From: Bacteroidales bacterium
Lineage (GTDB): Bacteria; Bacteroidota; Bacteroidia; Bacteroidales; G3-4614
Assembly: GCA_015061035.1 (NCBI GenBank)
Contig: SUXK01000001.1
Coordinates: forward strand, 62,001 to 126,000
DNA: 64,000 bases
Direction of reading: 5' to 3'
The first letter of the stretch is position 1; each line of letters starts with the position of its first letter. The notes beneath the pieces are model-generated. The model searched no databases. It was not told the origin of the DNA and saw nothing but the letters and a program-made list of their open reading frames with translations. The position numbers were made by a program, and so were the translations under genes. Of this stretch, positions 54,903 to 63,401 are shown piece after piece.

Positions 54903-56063
54903 ATGAATATAGATTTTGTCAGAAGTCGTTTCATCAAACACTTTGATGGTACAACAGGAGAACTTTACGCATCACCCGGTCGTATAAATCTAATAGGTGA
55001 ACACACCGATTATAACAACGGATTTGTATTTCCCGGAGCAGTAAACAAAGGAATTATAGCAGAACTAAAACCAAATGGAACAGATAAAGTAAAAGCATAC
55101 TCAATTGATGAGAAAGATTATGTAGAGTTTGGTTTGAACGAAGAGGATGCACCTCGCGCATCATGGGCAAAATACATCTTTGGTGTATGTCGCGAAATGA
55201 TTAAACGTGGAGTTCCTGTTAAAGGATTTAATACTGCATTTGCAGGAGATGTGCCTCTTGGTGCAGGAATGTCATCATCGGCAGCGTTAGAAAGCACATA
55301 CGCATACGCACTAAACGATATGTTTGGTGATAACAAAATAGACAAATTTGAGTTGGCAAAAGTAGGTCAGGCAACAGAGCATAACTACGTGGGTGTAAAC
55401 TGCGGAATTATGGACCAATTTGCAAGTGTATTCGGAAAAGAGGGAAGCCTAATTCGTTTGGATTGTCGCTCATTGGAGTACTCATACTTCCCATTTGAAC
55501 CCAAAGGATACAAATTGGTATTGCTTAACACTTGCGTTAAACACACATTGGTAGGTTCGCCTTACAACGATCGCCGTTTAAGTTGCGAGCATGTTGCTGA
55601 GGTAATCAAAGCAAAATATCCTGAAGTTGAGTCATTGCGTGATGCAAACTTTGATATGCTTGAAGAGGTTAAAGATCAACTAAAACCAGAAGATTACAGC
55701 CGTGCTAAATATGTAATAGGCGAAGTTCAACGCGTTCTTGACGTGTGTGATGCCTTAGAGGCTGGTGACTACGAGACAGTTGGTCGCAAAATGTATGAAA
55801 CACACTTTGGCCTAAGCAAAGATTACGAAGTAAGTTGCGAAGAGTTAGACTTCTTGGTTGATGTGGCAATTGATTGCAACGTAACAGGAGCTCGTATGAT
55901 GGGAGGCGGTTTTGGTGGATGTACAATCAACTTGGTAAAAGAGGAGTTGTACGAACTATTCATCGAGCAAGCCGAGAAAAAATACAAAGAGAAATACGGA
56001 AAATCACCAAAAGTATATGACGTGGTAATAGGTGATGGTTCTCGCAAATTGGTGGTAGAATAA
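54903..56063 (+). CDS. galK: Galactokinase
   Basis: 386 residues, GHMP kinase phosphorylating galactose at C1. The galactokinase signature GRINLIGEHTDYNNG is at 26-40, the phosphate-binding PLGAGMSSSAALE near 117-129, the catalytic-base region NCGIMDQFASVFG near 168-180, and the third GHMP motif GARMMGGGFGGCTI near 324-337. All motifs intact. Last gene of the galactose operon. No galT or galE is present here, so the pathway must be completed elsewhere in the genome. Confidence 0.96.
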   Translation: MNIDFVRSRFIKHFDGTTGELYASPGRINLIGEHTDYNNGFVFPGAVNKGIIAELKPNGTDKVKAYSIDEKDYVEFGLNEEDAPRASWAKYIFGVCREMIKRGVPVKGFNTAFAGDVPLGAGMSSSAALESTYAYALNDMFGDNKIDKFELAKVGQATEHNYVGVNCGIMDQFASVFGKEGSLIRLDCRSLEYSYFPFEPKGYKLVLLNTCVKHTLVGSPYNDRRLSCEHVAEVIKAKYPEVESLRDANFDMLEEVKDQLKPEDYSRAKYVIGEVQRVLDVCDALEAGDYETVGRKMYETHFGLSKDYEVSCEELDFLVDVAIDCNVTGARMMGGGFGGCTINLVKEELYELFIEQAEKKYKEKYGKSPKVYDVVIGDGSRKLVVE

Positions 56064-56090
56064 TAAAAACCAATAATAAAAACAATCTTA

Positions 56091-56123
56091 AAAACGGAAG
56101 TCGAAAGATTTCCGTTTTTTTTG
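56091..56123 (+). terminator. Rho-independent terminator of the galactose operon
   Basis: AAAACGGAAGTC and GATTTCCGTTTT pair (one G-U) around a GAAA tetraloop, followed by a T-run. Confidence 0.9.
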
Positions 56124-56169
56124 TTGATAAATAATGGTAAATAATTATAAAATATACAGAATAAATAAT

Positions 56170-56177
56170 TAATTTTG
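56170..56177 (+). promoter_or_regulatory. Candidate -7 element of transketolase
   Basis: TAATTTTG followed by CAG, 60 bases before the ATG; no clear TTTG at -33. Confidence 0.5.
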
Positions 56178-56237
56178 CAGAAGTGAATAAAATACGGCTT
56201 AAACCGTGCTATATAAAACCCTAACGAGTTATCAAAA

Positions 56238-58274
56238 ATGGCAATCGACAAAAAAATTCAAGAGAGAGTGGCGGATAATATTCGCGTACTAACAGTGGCA
56301 ATGGTGGAGAAAGCAAAATCAGGTCATCCCGGAGGAGCAATGGGAGGAGCAGATTTTATAAACACACTCTATTCAAAAGTAATGGTTTACGATCCAGATG
56401 ATGCAACATGGATGAATCGCGACCGTTTCTTCCTTGATCCGGGACATATGTCACCAATGTTATATAGCGTATTGGCAATGATTGGTAACTTTACAATGGA
56501 TGAAATAAAAGAGTTTCGTCAATGGGGTACAAAAACTCCCGGACATCCAGAGGTAAACATTGAACGTGGAATAGAAAACACTTCAGGACCACTTGGACAA
56601 GGTCACGCTATGGCCGTAGGAGCAGCAATGGCAGAGCGTTTCATGGTAGCACGTTTTGGAGAGTGGATGTCGCACAAAACATATGCATTCATCTCTGACG
56701 GAGGAATTCAAGAGGAGATTTCTCAAGGAGCAGGACGTATGGCAGGATACTTTGGTTTGAACAATCTTATTATGTTCTTTGATAGTAATGACATACAACT
56801 CTCAACAGATACTGATGCTGTAACAACAGAAGATACAGCAGCAAAATATCGTGCATGGAATTGGAACGTAATAGAGATAGACGGAAACGATTCTCAAGCA
56901 ATATATGATGCCTTAATAGCAGCACAAAAAGAGGAGAAACGCCCAACCCTAATCATTGGTAAAACAATTATGGGTAAAGGTGCAGTAAAAGAGGACGGAA
57001 GCAACTTTGAACGTCAATGCTCAACACACGGACAACCTATAAGTGCAGCAGGGGCATCGGTAGAAAAAACAATCCTTAACTTAGGTGGAAATCCCGAAGA
57101 TCCATTTACATTCTTCCCTGAAACTATTCAACTATACGAAGAGCGTAAGGCGGAGTTGCGTAAGATTGTTGCAGAGCGTAAAGCGCAACAAGCAGAGTGG
57201 GAGAAAGCAAATCCAGAGAAGGCAGAATTACTTAAAAAATATATGTCGGGCGAGGTTCCTGCTATCGATTACAAATCAATAGCGCTAAAACCTAACCAAG
57301 CAACACGCGTAGCATCATCAACAGTATTGTCGGTATTTGGCGAGAATATTGGTAATATGGTTGTGGCATCAGCAGATTTGGCAAACTCTGACAAGACAGA
57401 CGGATTTTTGAAAAAAACATCGGCATTTGCTCCATATAACTTTGAGGGAGCCTTCCTTCATGCAGGAGTAAGTGAGATAACCATGGCTGCCGTAATGAAT
57501 GGTATGGTATTGCACGGAGGTATAATAGCAGCAAGTGGAACATTCTTTGTATTCTCTGACTACATAAAACCAGTAGCAAGAATGTCGGCATTAATGAGAC
57601 TCCCTGTTAAATATGTGTGGACACACGATGCTTTCCGCGTGGGTGAGGACGGACCAACACACCAACCAGTAGAGCAAGAGGCTCAAATACGTCTATTGGA
57701 GGAGTTGAAAAACCACAAAGGTAAAAACAGTATGTTGGTATTACGCCCTGCTGATGGTGCGGAGACAGTAGTGGCATGGAAGTTGGCAATGGAGAATATT
57801 GATTCGCCAACAGCTTTGATACTATCACGCCAAAACGTAGATGATATTCCAGCAATGAATGGTGATCGTTATGAGGAGGCTCTACAAGCAGAGAAGGGTG
57901 CATACATAGTTGCAAAAGATGAAAACCCAGATGTGGTAATGGTTGCGAGCGGAAGTGAGGTGTCAACATTAATGGCTGCATTACCCCTATTACATGAGGC
58001 AGGAATAAAAGCACAGGTAGTATCAGCACCATCAACAGGTTTATTCTTCAACCAAACACCAGAATATAGAGCAAGTGTAATTCCAACTGACAAACCAGTA
58101 TTTGGATTGACAGCAGGATTACCATCGGCAATGGCACGTTTGGTAGGAGTAAACGGTGTAGTATGGGGCTTGGATCACTTTGGATATTCTGCTCCTTACA
58201 AAGTTTTGGATGACAAATTCGGATTCTCTGCTGAGAACGTACTTAAACAAGTAAAAGCGATGTTAGGTAAGTAG
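56238..58274 (+). CDS. tkt: Transketolase
   Basis: 678 residues. TPP-dependent transfer of two-carbon units in the non-oxidative pentose phosphate pathway. N-terminal ALA-type signature MVEKAKSGHPGGAMGGADF near 22-40, ENTSGPLGQGHAMAVGAAMA near 114-133, TPP/Mg2+ segment SDGGIQEEISQGAGRMAGYF near 154-173 with FFDSNDIQLST, the catalytic-Glu region HAGVSEITMAAVMNGM near 409-424, and THDAFRVGEDGPTHQPVE near 462-479. The SDGG start of the TPP motif replaces the more common GDG, as I recall for Bacteroidales homologs. Monocistronic, between two terminators. Confidence 0.96.
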   Translation: MAIDKKIQERVADNIRVLTVAMVEKAKSGHPGGAMGGADFINTLYSKVMVYDPDDATWMNRDRFFLDPGHMSPMLYSVLAMIGNFTMDEIKEFRQWGTKTPGHPEVNIERGIENTSGPLGQGHAMAVGAAMAERFMVARFGEWMSHKTYAFISDGGIQEEISQGAGRMAGYFGLNNLIMFFDSNDIQLSTDTDAVTTEDTAAKYRAWNWNVIEIDGNDSQAIYDALIAAQKEEKRPTLIIGKTIMGKGAVKEDGSNFERQCSTHGQPISAAGASVEKTILNLGGNPEDPFTFFPETIQLYEERKAELRKIVAERKAQQAEWEKANPEKAELLKKYMSGEVPAIDYKSIALKPNQATRVASSTVLSVFGENIGNMVVASADLANSDKTDGFLKKTSAFAPYNFEGAFLHAGVSEITMAAVMNGMVLHGGIIAASGTFFVFSDYIKPVARMSALMRLPVKYVWTHDAFRVGEDGPTHQPVEQEAQIRLLEELKNHKGKNSMLVLRPADGAETVVAWKLAMENIDSPTALILSRQNVDDIPAMNGDRYEEALQAEKGAYIVAKDENPDVVMVASGSEVSTLMAALPLLHEAGIKAQVVSAPSTGLFFNQTPEYRASVIPTDKPVFGLTAGLPSAMARLVGVNGVVWGLDHFGYSAPYKVLDDKFGFSAENVLKQVKAMLGK

Positions 58275-58292
58275 AATTCTGTAATTTAATAG

Positions 58293-58337
58293 TTATAGCA
58301 CAAGAGGTTGTTCGTTGAGGATAACCTCTTGCTTTTT
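58293..58337 (+). terminator. Rho-independent terminator after transketolase
   Basis: CAAGAGGTT at 58301-58309 pairs with AACCTCTTG ending at 58331, followed by CTTTTTATT. Confidence 0.82.
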
Positions 58338-58392
58338 ATTGTCAACGTAGATTTAATGGGTGGATGTTAGTTGACTGGTTATTAACATCTGA

Positions 58393-60360
58393 TTATAGTA
58401 AACCAGCATCAATAGCAGTAACTCTAAATTCTGTTCTACGGTTAATCTGGTTGGCAATTTCAATATCCTCTTCAGAAAGAGTCATAATAAACTCTTCGTT
58501 AAGAATAGTACCTTCGGGGAATTGGGGATATAGTTTATTAAGTTTCTTTGTAATAGTAACGGGAGTACTCTCTCCATAACCTTTTGCTGTAAGACGCTCT
58601 TTTGAGATACCGTTCTTAATAAGGTATTCAATAACCGCTTCGGCACGGCGTTGAGAGAGTGTTAGATTATACTCTTCGCTACCCTTAAAGTCGGTATGAG
58701 CACCCATCTCAATGGTAATGTTTGGATTGTCTGTAAGAGTCTTAATTACATCGTTAAGAGCGTTTTCTGATTCGGGACGAAGAGTGGCTTTATTAAAGTC
58801 AAAGAAAATATCATCAACAGGGATAGGTTTGCCAATTGATGAGAGAACAAAGTCTACCCAATAAGTTTCATTTTGTTCCTCTGCTAAAGTAGTGAGTTCG
58901 GCACTTGAGTTAAGATACCCTCCGCAACCAGCCATCATAACATAGTCGGTGTTCAAATCCAGTGGAAACTTAAAGTATCCATCATCTTGGGCAAACTCTT
59001 TAAGGTTTGTTCCGTCTCTACCTACAATTCTGATAACTGCACCGGGTAGTGGCTCATCATCATAATCAACTACGTAGCCCTCAATCCAAACCTCAATTTG
59101 GGGAAGTTCAAATGTGTATATGTGGTCGTAGCCTCTTGCATCGTTTCTGTTAGAACTCAAATAACCCCTCTCACTTGCCATAAACATAATTCCAAAATCA
59201 TCGGCAGGAGAGTTTATGGGAGCGCCCATATTTCTTCTGTGCCAATTTCCTATCTCGTCTTTATAAGCAAGAAACACATCAAGGCCTCCTAATCCGGGAT
59301 GTCCATTTGAGGAGAAGTATAGGTCTCCGTTTTTTCTGACAAAAGGGAAAACCTCATCGTATGGAGTGTTGACTTCAGGACCAAGATTCTCTAACTCAGT
59401 CATATCCTTTAAAGATACTCTCCAAATATCTTTGCCTCCATATCCGCCAGGCATATCAGATGTAAAGTATAACCAATCTGTGCCAGGCATGACAGCAGGG
59501 TGTGCGCAAATGATAGTTGAGTCAATTGTAATGGCAACTCTTTCGCCCTTTTTCCATGTGGCATCTGAACGAGTTGACTGATAAATTGATACGTAAGTGT
59601 CGCTGTTGGCATTAGTTGATTCAGCAAGAGAGTAGTACATAATCTGTCCATCATCAGAGAACGATATGATGCCTTCATCATTCTCTGTGTTAAGTTCTCC
59701 CTCTACTGGAATAGGTTTTGACCATACTCCCTTGTCGTTTCTCTCTGAGAAGAAAATATCGTTATTCTTTAACCCGGTAATAGGACTTTTGTCTTTTCCT
59801 GTTGCCTTGTCGTTTGTTGAGGTAAAGTATATCATACTCTCATCCTCCAAAGTAAACATTGCACAACATTCGCTACGGCGAGAGTTAAAAAGATTTGCTT
59901 TTTTAACAACATAGCGAGTAGGATTCTCTTTCTGTTGTAATCCCAATTCACAACCTTTCAGTCCATTAGTTGCTCTTAAGTCATTGGGAACAATCTCAAG
60001 ATACTTTTCGTAGTTTTTAATGGCATCAGAATATTTGCCCTGCTTATGAAGTTCTGTCGCTAAGTATAGATAAGCAGTGCTGTCGGGATAGTTATATCTG
60101 ATAGCATTCTGAAAAGCGGCAGCGGCACGAGGCGAAGAGTTCAAGATTCTATAACAGGTACCTAAACTATAAGCAATCCTGCCTCTTAATGCTCGTTCTT
60201 TTGAAGCAGAAGTCTTGTTATAAACTCTACGGTAAGTGTCAGCGGCTGCAAAATACTCTCCTCTTTCAAATTGAGCATCGGCAGTACTTAACTTTGCAGG
60301 ATGGCAACCCCACAAACAAATACAAATGAATATAACAAAAACTACTTTATTGAATCTCAT
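58393..60360 (-). CDS. OmpA-family lipoprotein with TPR, beta-propeller and CRD domains (PorE-like)
   Basis: 655 residues. Lipobox CICLWGC with Cys19. A TPR region at about 22-160 (YFAAADTYRRVYNKT, AAAFQNAIRYNYPDSTAYLYLA, YSDAIKNYEKYLEIVP) is followed by a PD40/WD40-like propeller at about 165-420 (IISFSDDGQIMYYSL, WLYFTSDMPGGYGGKDIW, LYFSSNGHPGLGGLDVFLA), a carboxypeptidase-regulatory-like fold at about 430-505 (DEPLPGAVIRIVGRDG), and a C-terminal OmpA peptidoglycan-binding domain at about 530-655 (DIFFDFNKATLRPES, GAHTDFKGSEEYN, LSQRRAEAVIEYL). This order is that of PorE, a T9SS component tying the machinery to peptidoglycan. Relatives outside T9SS also have it, so PorE-like is the safe call. 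It lies 41 bases after the glycosyltransferase gene. Confidence 0.85.
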   Translation of the reverse strand: MRFNKVVFVIFICICLWGCHPAKLSTADAQFERGEYFAAADTYRRVYNKTSASKERALRGRIAYSLGTCYRILNSSPRAAAAFQNAIRYNYPDSTAYLYLATELHKQGKYSDAIKNYEKYLEIVPNDLRATNGLKGCELGLQQKENPTRYVVKKANLFNSRRSECCAMFTLEDESMIYFTSTNDKATGKDKSPITGLKNNDIFFSERNDKGVWSKPIPVEGELNTENDEGIISFSDDGQIMYYSLAESTNANSDTYVSIYQSTRSDATWKKGERVAITIDSTIICAHPAVMPGTDWLYFTSDMPGGYGGKDIWRVSLKDMTELENLGPEVNTPYDEVFPFVRKNGDLYFSSNGHPGLGGLDVFLAYKDEIGNWHRRNMGAPINSPADDFGIMFMASERGYLSSNRNDARGYDHIYTFELPQIEVWIEGYVVDYDDEPLPGAVIRIVGRDGTNLKEFAQDDGYFKFPLDLNTDYVMMAGCGGYLNSSAELTTLAEEQNETYWVDFVLSSIGKPIPVDDIFFDFNKATLRPESENALNDVIKTLTDNPNITIEMGAHTDFKGSEEYNLTLSQRRAEAVIEYLIKNGISKERLTAKGYGESTPVTITKKLNKLYPQFPEGTILNEEFIMTLSEEDIEIANQINRRTEFRVTAIDAGLL

Positions 60361-60401
60361 ATAAGAATTACGTAAAAAAGGCCATTTTATTATATATTGC
60401 C

Positions 60402-61484
60402 CTATCTACTTCTCCAGAAATCGATATATTTCATAGCAACATCAATGTAGTTATGGTGTTGCTCAACAAATTTACGACTATTTTTGCCAATTTTCTCAAT
60501 GCTCTCAATATTCTCAACCAAATTTAAGATCTTATCATAAATATCGCTTCTTTCAGGAATGGGGTTTACGATAGGTGTGTTATCAGTTTCGTTGAGAATT
60601 GAGTATATTTCTGGTTCTCCTCCGCTAATAGTAACCATGCCTTTAGCCATGCCAAGAAGGGCATTCATTCCTGGTGAGTATGAATATAGTTGGTCAATGA
60701 GAATATTACATCCATTCATAACCTCCATATACGAGGCGTATGGAAGTGATTCTACCATCTTGAATTCGCATATATCTTTATATTTGTGGCAAATCTCGTT
60801 AAGCACCTCGCTCATAACATCGCAACCTTTAAGGTGCGATTTCAATTTTTGAACCCCCATAAAGAATTTTGCCTTACCGTCATAAACGGCAGTAGGCTTA
60901 ATTTCATCGGTGTTTATTGGAAGAGGAATGTACTCGCTCTTATATCCCCATATGTTTTCGTATGATACTTTATATTCATACAGGCACGAAATAATACCAT
61001 CGCACTTTTCTGCAAGAGTTTCGTTTAGATCTTTAAGAGGAGATTTTGTCCATTTAATATTATCATCAGGAAGATTCTCTTTCATGCCCGGAACCATAAA
61101 GTCAGAGTATCTAAACTTGCGCTCCAAGCATGCCTTTGTGTAGTAGAAGTCAGTGCCAAAAGCACCAAGAAAGACCTTTCTGTTATGTTTCTTTAGGTAT
61201 TGAAATAATCTTAGAATATCATTAGTGTTGAGTTTTAGGAAAACGGGCGATATAATTTGAACAACATCAAACCCTTTAAATCTTTTTATATTACGCAGAA
61301 TATCAATTCTATATCTAATTTTATCAAGAAAAGAGTTCCCGTTAAGGGTAAGGTCAATGTCGCGTTGGTTATTTTGCCAACCGCACCCATCTGAGGCAAC
61401 AACAACTTTATGTCCTAAACTTCTCAATCCCTTAGCAAGGGTCCAATGCAAGTTGCTATACTCTCCAATTAATAAAATCTTCAT
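60402..61484 (-). CDS. Glycosyltransferase family 1/4-like protein
   Basis: 360 residues. GT-B type layout: N-terminal half beginning MKILLIGEYSNLHWTLAKGL with a glycine-rich loop, and a C-terminal half with VMNGCNILIDQLYSYSPGMN near 254-273 and ALLGMAKGMVTISGGEPEI near 274-292, where GT4-type enzymes bind the nucleotide sugar. The usual EX7E is not clear (GEPEI then no second Glu at the expected spacing), so donor and activity are unknown. No signal peptide. Probably makes part of a surface glycan. Upstream partner of the PorE-like gene and divergent from the GH110 gene, sharing a 70-base promoter region. Confidence 0.78.
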   Translation of the reverse strand: MKILLIGEYSNLHWTLAKGLRSLGHKVVVASDGCGWQNNQRDIDLTLNGNSFLDKIRYRIDILRNIKRFKGFDVVQIISPVFLKLNTNDILRLFQYLKKHNRKVFLGAFGTDFYYTKACLERKFRYSDFMVPGMKENLPDDNIKWTKSPLKDLNETLAEKCDGIISCLYEYKVSYENIWGYKSEYIPLPINTDEIKPTAVYDGKAKFFMGVQKLKSHLKGCDVMSEVLNEICHKYKDICEFKMVESLPYASYMEVMNGCNILIDQLYSYSPGMNALLGMAKGMVTISGGEPEIYSILNETDNTPIVNPIPERSDIYDKILNLVENIESIEKIGKNSRKFVEQHHNYIDVAMKYIDFWRSR

Positions 61485-61509
61485 GTAATTTATGTTTAAA
61501 CACTAAATC

Positions 61510-61540
61510 TTTACAAAGTTAAACAAATTTATTACCTTTG
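61510..61540 (+). promoter_or_regulatory. Promoter of the GH110 gene
   Basis: TTTA at 61510-61513 and TACCTTTG at 61533-61540, 19 bases apart. It overlaps a minus-strand element for the divergent glycosyltransferase. Confidence 0.5.
61514..61521 (-). promoter_or_regulatory. Candidate -7 element of the glycosyltransferase/PorE-like operon
   Basis: Minus-strand TAACTTTG, 29 bases before the ATG; sits inside the spacer of the plus-strand promoter, so the two promoters probably exclude each other. Confidence 0.45.
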
Positions 61541-61572
61541 TCAATATCTAAGCAATTAAATATATCGCAGAT

Positions 61573-63390
61573 ATGAATATTAGAATTTTTTTATTAACTA
61601 TTCTAACTGTTGCTATCACAACATCGTGTAACGACGGAGTGTATAAACTATCTGATTATGGAATATATCCAAACACTGGAGAGGATATAACACAAAAATT
61701 AGCAGAAGTAATAGAGGTTATAAAATCAGAGAGAGAGGGATTGCCAACAACGCTTATTTTTGATGAGGGAGATTACGACTTTTATCCACACTCGGCCATT
61801 GAGAGGGAGTATTATATCTCTAATCACGATCAAGATAACCCCAAGAAGGTGGCAATGGCCTTAGATGATATTTCAAATCTGACTATCGATGGTCAAGGAG
61901 CAAACCTATATATGAATGGGCGTATGTTGCCTATAGCAATGGTTAATTGTGAGAATTGTACTATAAAGAATCTCTCAATAGATACCCGCATACCGCAAAT
62001 AACGCAAATTGTAGTTGTAGAGAATAATCAAAAAGAGGGTACAATAACATATAGAGTTTCCCCTGATACAAAATATAAAATTGATGCTGATAACCGATTA
62101 ATAACCTATGGCGATAATTGGAGTGTGCATCCAGTAGCGGGAATAGCCTTTGATGGAAATACTGGTCATATTGTATATCAAACAAGCGATATAGCGGTAG
62201 GAACTAACAATGTAGAGGAGATTGAGCCATATTTGATAAAAGCCCCATGGCAAAACGAAAAGTTAAAAGAGGGTACAATCATAGCGTTGCGTAACTATGC
62301 CCGACCAACTCCGGGAATATTTATGAGTGGAAATAAGAATACTTTGCTCAATGCTGTTACAGTACACTATGCCGAAGGAATGGGACTATTGGCACAACTT
62401 TGTGAGGATATAACGTTAAATGGATTCTCAGTATCAATACGAGAGGGAAGTGGCAGATATTTTACAACACAAGCCGATGCTACACACTTCTCGGCATGTA
62501 AAGGAAAAATAACCTCAACTTATGGGTTATATGAGGGAATGATGGATGATGCTATAAATGTGCATGGAACATATCTGAGGGTAACCGAACAACTCTCGCC
62601 AACTGAGATTGTGGGACAATATATGCACCCGCAAGCATACGGATTTTACTGGGGAGGTGAAGGTGATAGCGTTCAGTTTGTAAAATCCTCAACAATGGAG
62701 TTAGTTTCGGGGAATGTTATTACAGATATTATCCCCTATGACAAAAAGACAATCTCAGGAGCAAAACTCTTTAAAATAACTTTGCGTGATGCAGTCAATG
62801 ATGATATTGCATCGGGTGATTACGGAATAGAAAATCTTGAGTGGACTCCTGAGGTCTATTTTGCCGATAATACAATCCGCAACAATAGGGCAAGAGGAAC
62901 ACTCTTTAGTACACCTAGGAATGTTGTGGTTGAACGAAATCTTTTTGACCACACCTCTGGAACAGCAATACTACTTTGTGGCGATTGTAACGGATGGTTT
63001 GAGACTGGTGCGTGTAGAAGTGTTGTTATTAGAAATAATCACTTTATAAATTCACTAACCAATATGTTCCAATTTACAAATGCCATAATCTCAATATATC
63101 CCGAGATACCTAATCTTGCAGCACAGAAAAAATATTTTCATGGCGAAGATGGTAAGGGTGTTGTGATAGAAAAGAATACTTTTGAAACTTTTGATCGTCC
63201 AATAGTTTATGCAAGATCTCTTAACGGATTACAGTTTAAAGAGAATACAATAATAGATAATAACGACTATCCTCCTTTCCATTGGAATACTCGCCGTTTT
63301 CTGTTTGAGAAAGTGATAAACGTAGAAATTGAGAACAATAGTTTTGGCAGTGGATTTGACAGGTCAAAAGATATAGAATTTCGTAATTAG
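61573..63390 (+). CDS. GH110-type alpha-1,3-galactosidase (parallel beta-helix lipoprotein)
   Basis: 605 residues. The signal peptide ends TTSCND, with a lipobox-like ITTSC (Cys19). Then come right-handed parallel beta-helix rungs (LTIDGQGANLYMNG near 103-116, CTIKNLSIDTR near 132-142, VVVERNLFDHTSGTAILLCG, VVIRNNHFINS, VVIEKNTFETF, VEIENNSF). The family-specific centre is visible as DATHFSACKGKIT and EGMMDDAINVHGTYL with paired Asp325-Asp326, followed by RNNRARGTLFSTPRNVVVE. These match the glycoside hydrolase family 110 alpha-1,3-galactosidases known from Bacteroides and Akkermansia, which remove terminal alpha-1,3-galactose from blood-group B or linear epitopes. Which subfamily specificity applies cannot be read. 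Extracytoplasmic; released galactose could feed galM-MFS-galK about 5 kb away. Confidence 0.85.
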   Translation: MNIRIFLLTILTVAITTSCNDGVYKLSDYGIYPNTGEDITQKLAEVIEVIKSEREGLPTTLIFDEGDYDFYPHSAIEREYYISNHDQDNPKKVAMALDDISNLTIDGQGANLYMNGRMLPIAMVNCENCTIKNLSIDTRIPQITQIVVVENNQKEGTITYRVSPDTKYKIDADNRLITYGDNWSVHPVAGIAFDGNTGHIVYQTSDIAVGTNNVEEIEPYLIKAPWQNEKLKEGTIIALRNYARPTPGIFMSGNKNTLLNAVTVHYAEGMGLLAQLCEDITLNGFSVSIREGSGRYFTTQADATHFSACKGKITSTYGLYEGMMDDAINVHGTYLRVTEQLSPTEIVGQYMHPQAYGFYWGGEGDSVQFVKSSTMELVSGNVITDIIPYDKKTISGAKLFKITLRDAVNDDIASGDYGIENLEWTPEVYFADNTIRNNRARGTLFSTPRNVVVERNLFDHTSGTAILLCGDCNGWFETGACRSVVIRNNHFINSLTNMFQFTNAIISIYPEIPNLAAQKKYFHGEDGKGVVIEKNTFETFDRPIVYARSLNGLQFKENTIIDNNDYPPFHWNTRRFLFEKVINVEIENNSFGSGFDRSKDIEFRN

Positions 63391-63401
63391 TAATACAAAG
63401 A

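Noticed and set aside
57607-58035. Long minus-strand frames inside transketolase
   Set aside because: They are antisense to conserved transketolase motifs, are leucine/histidine-rich and lack any recognisable domain.
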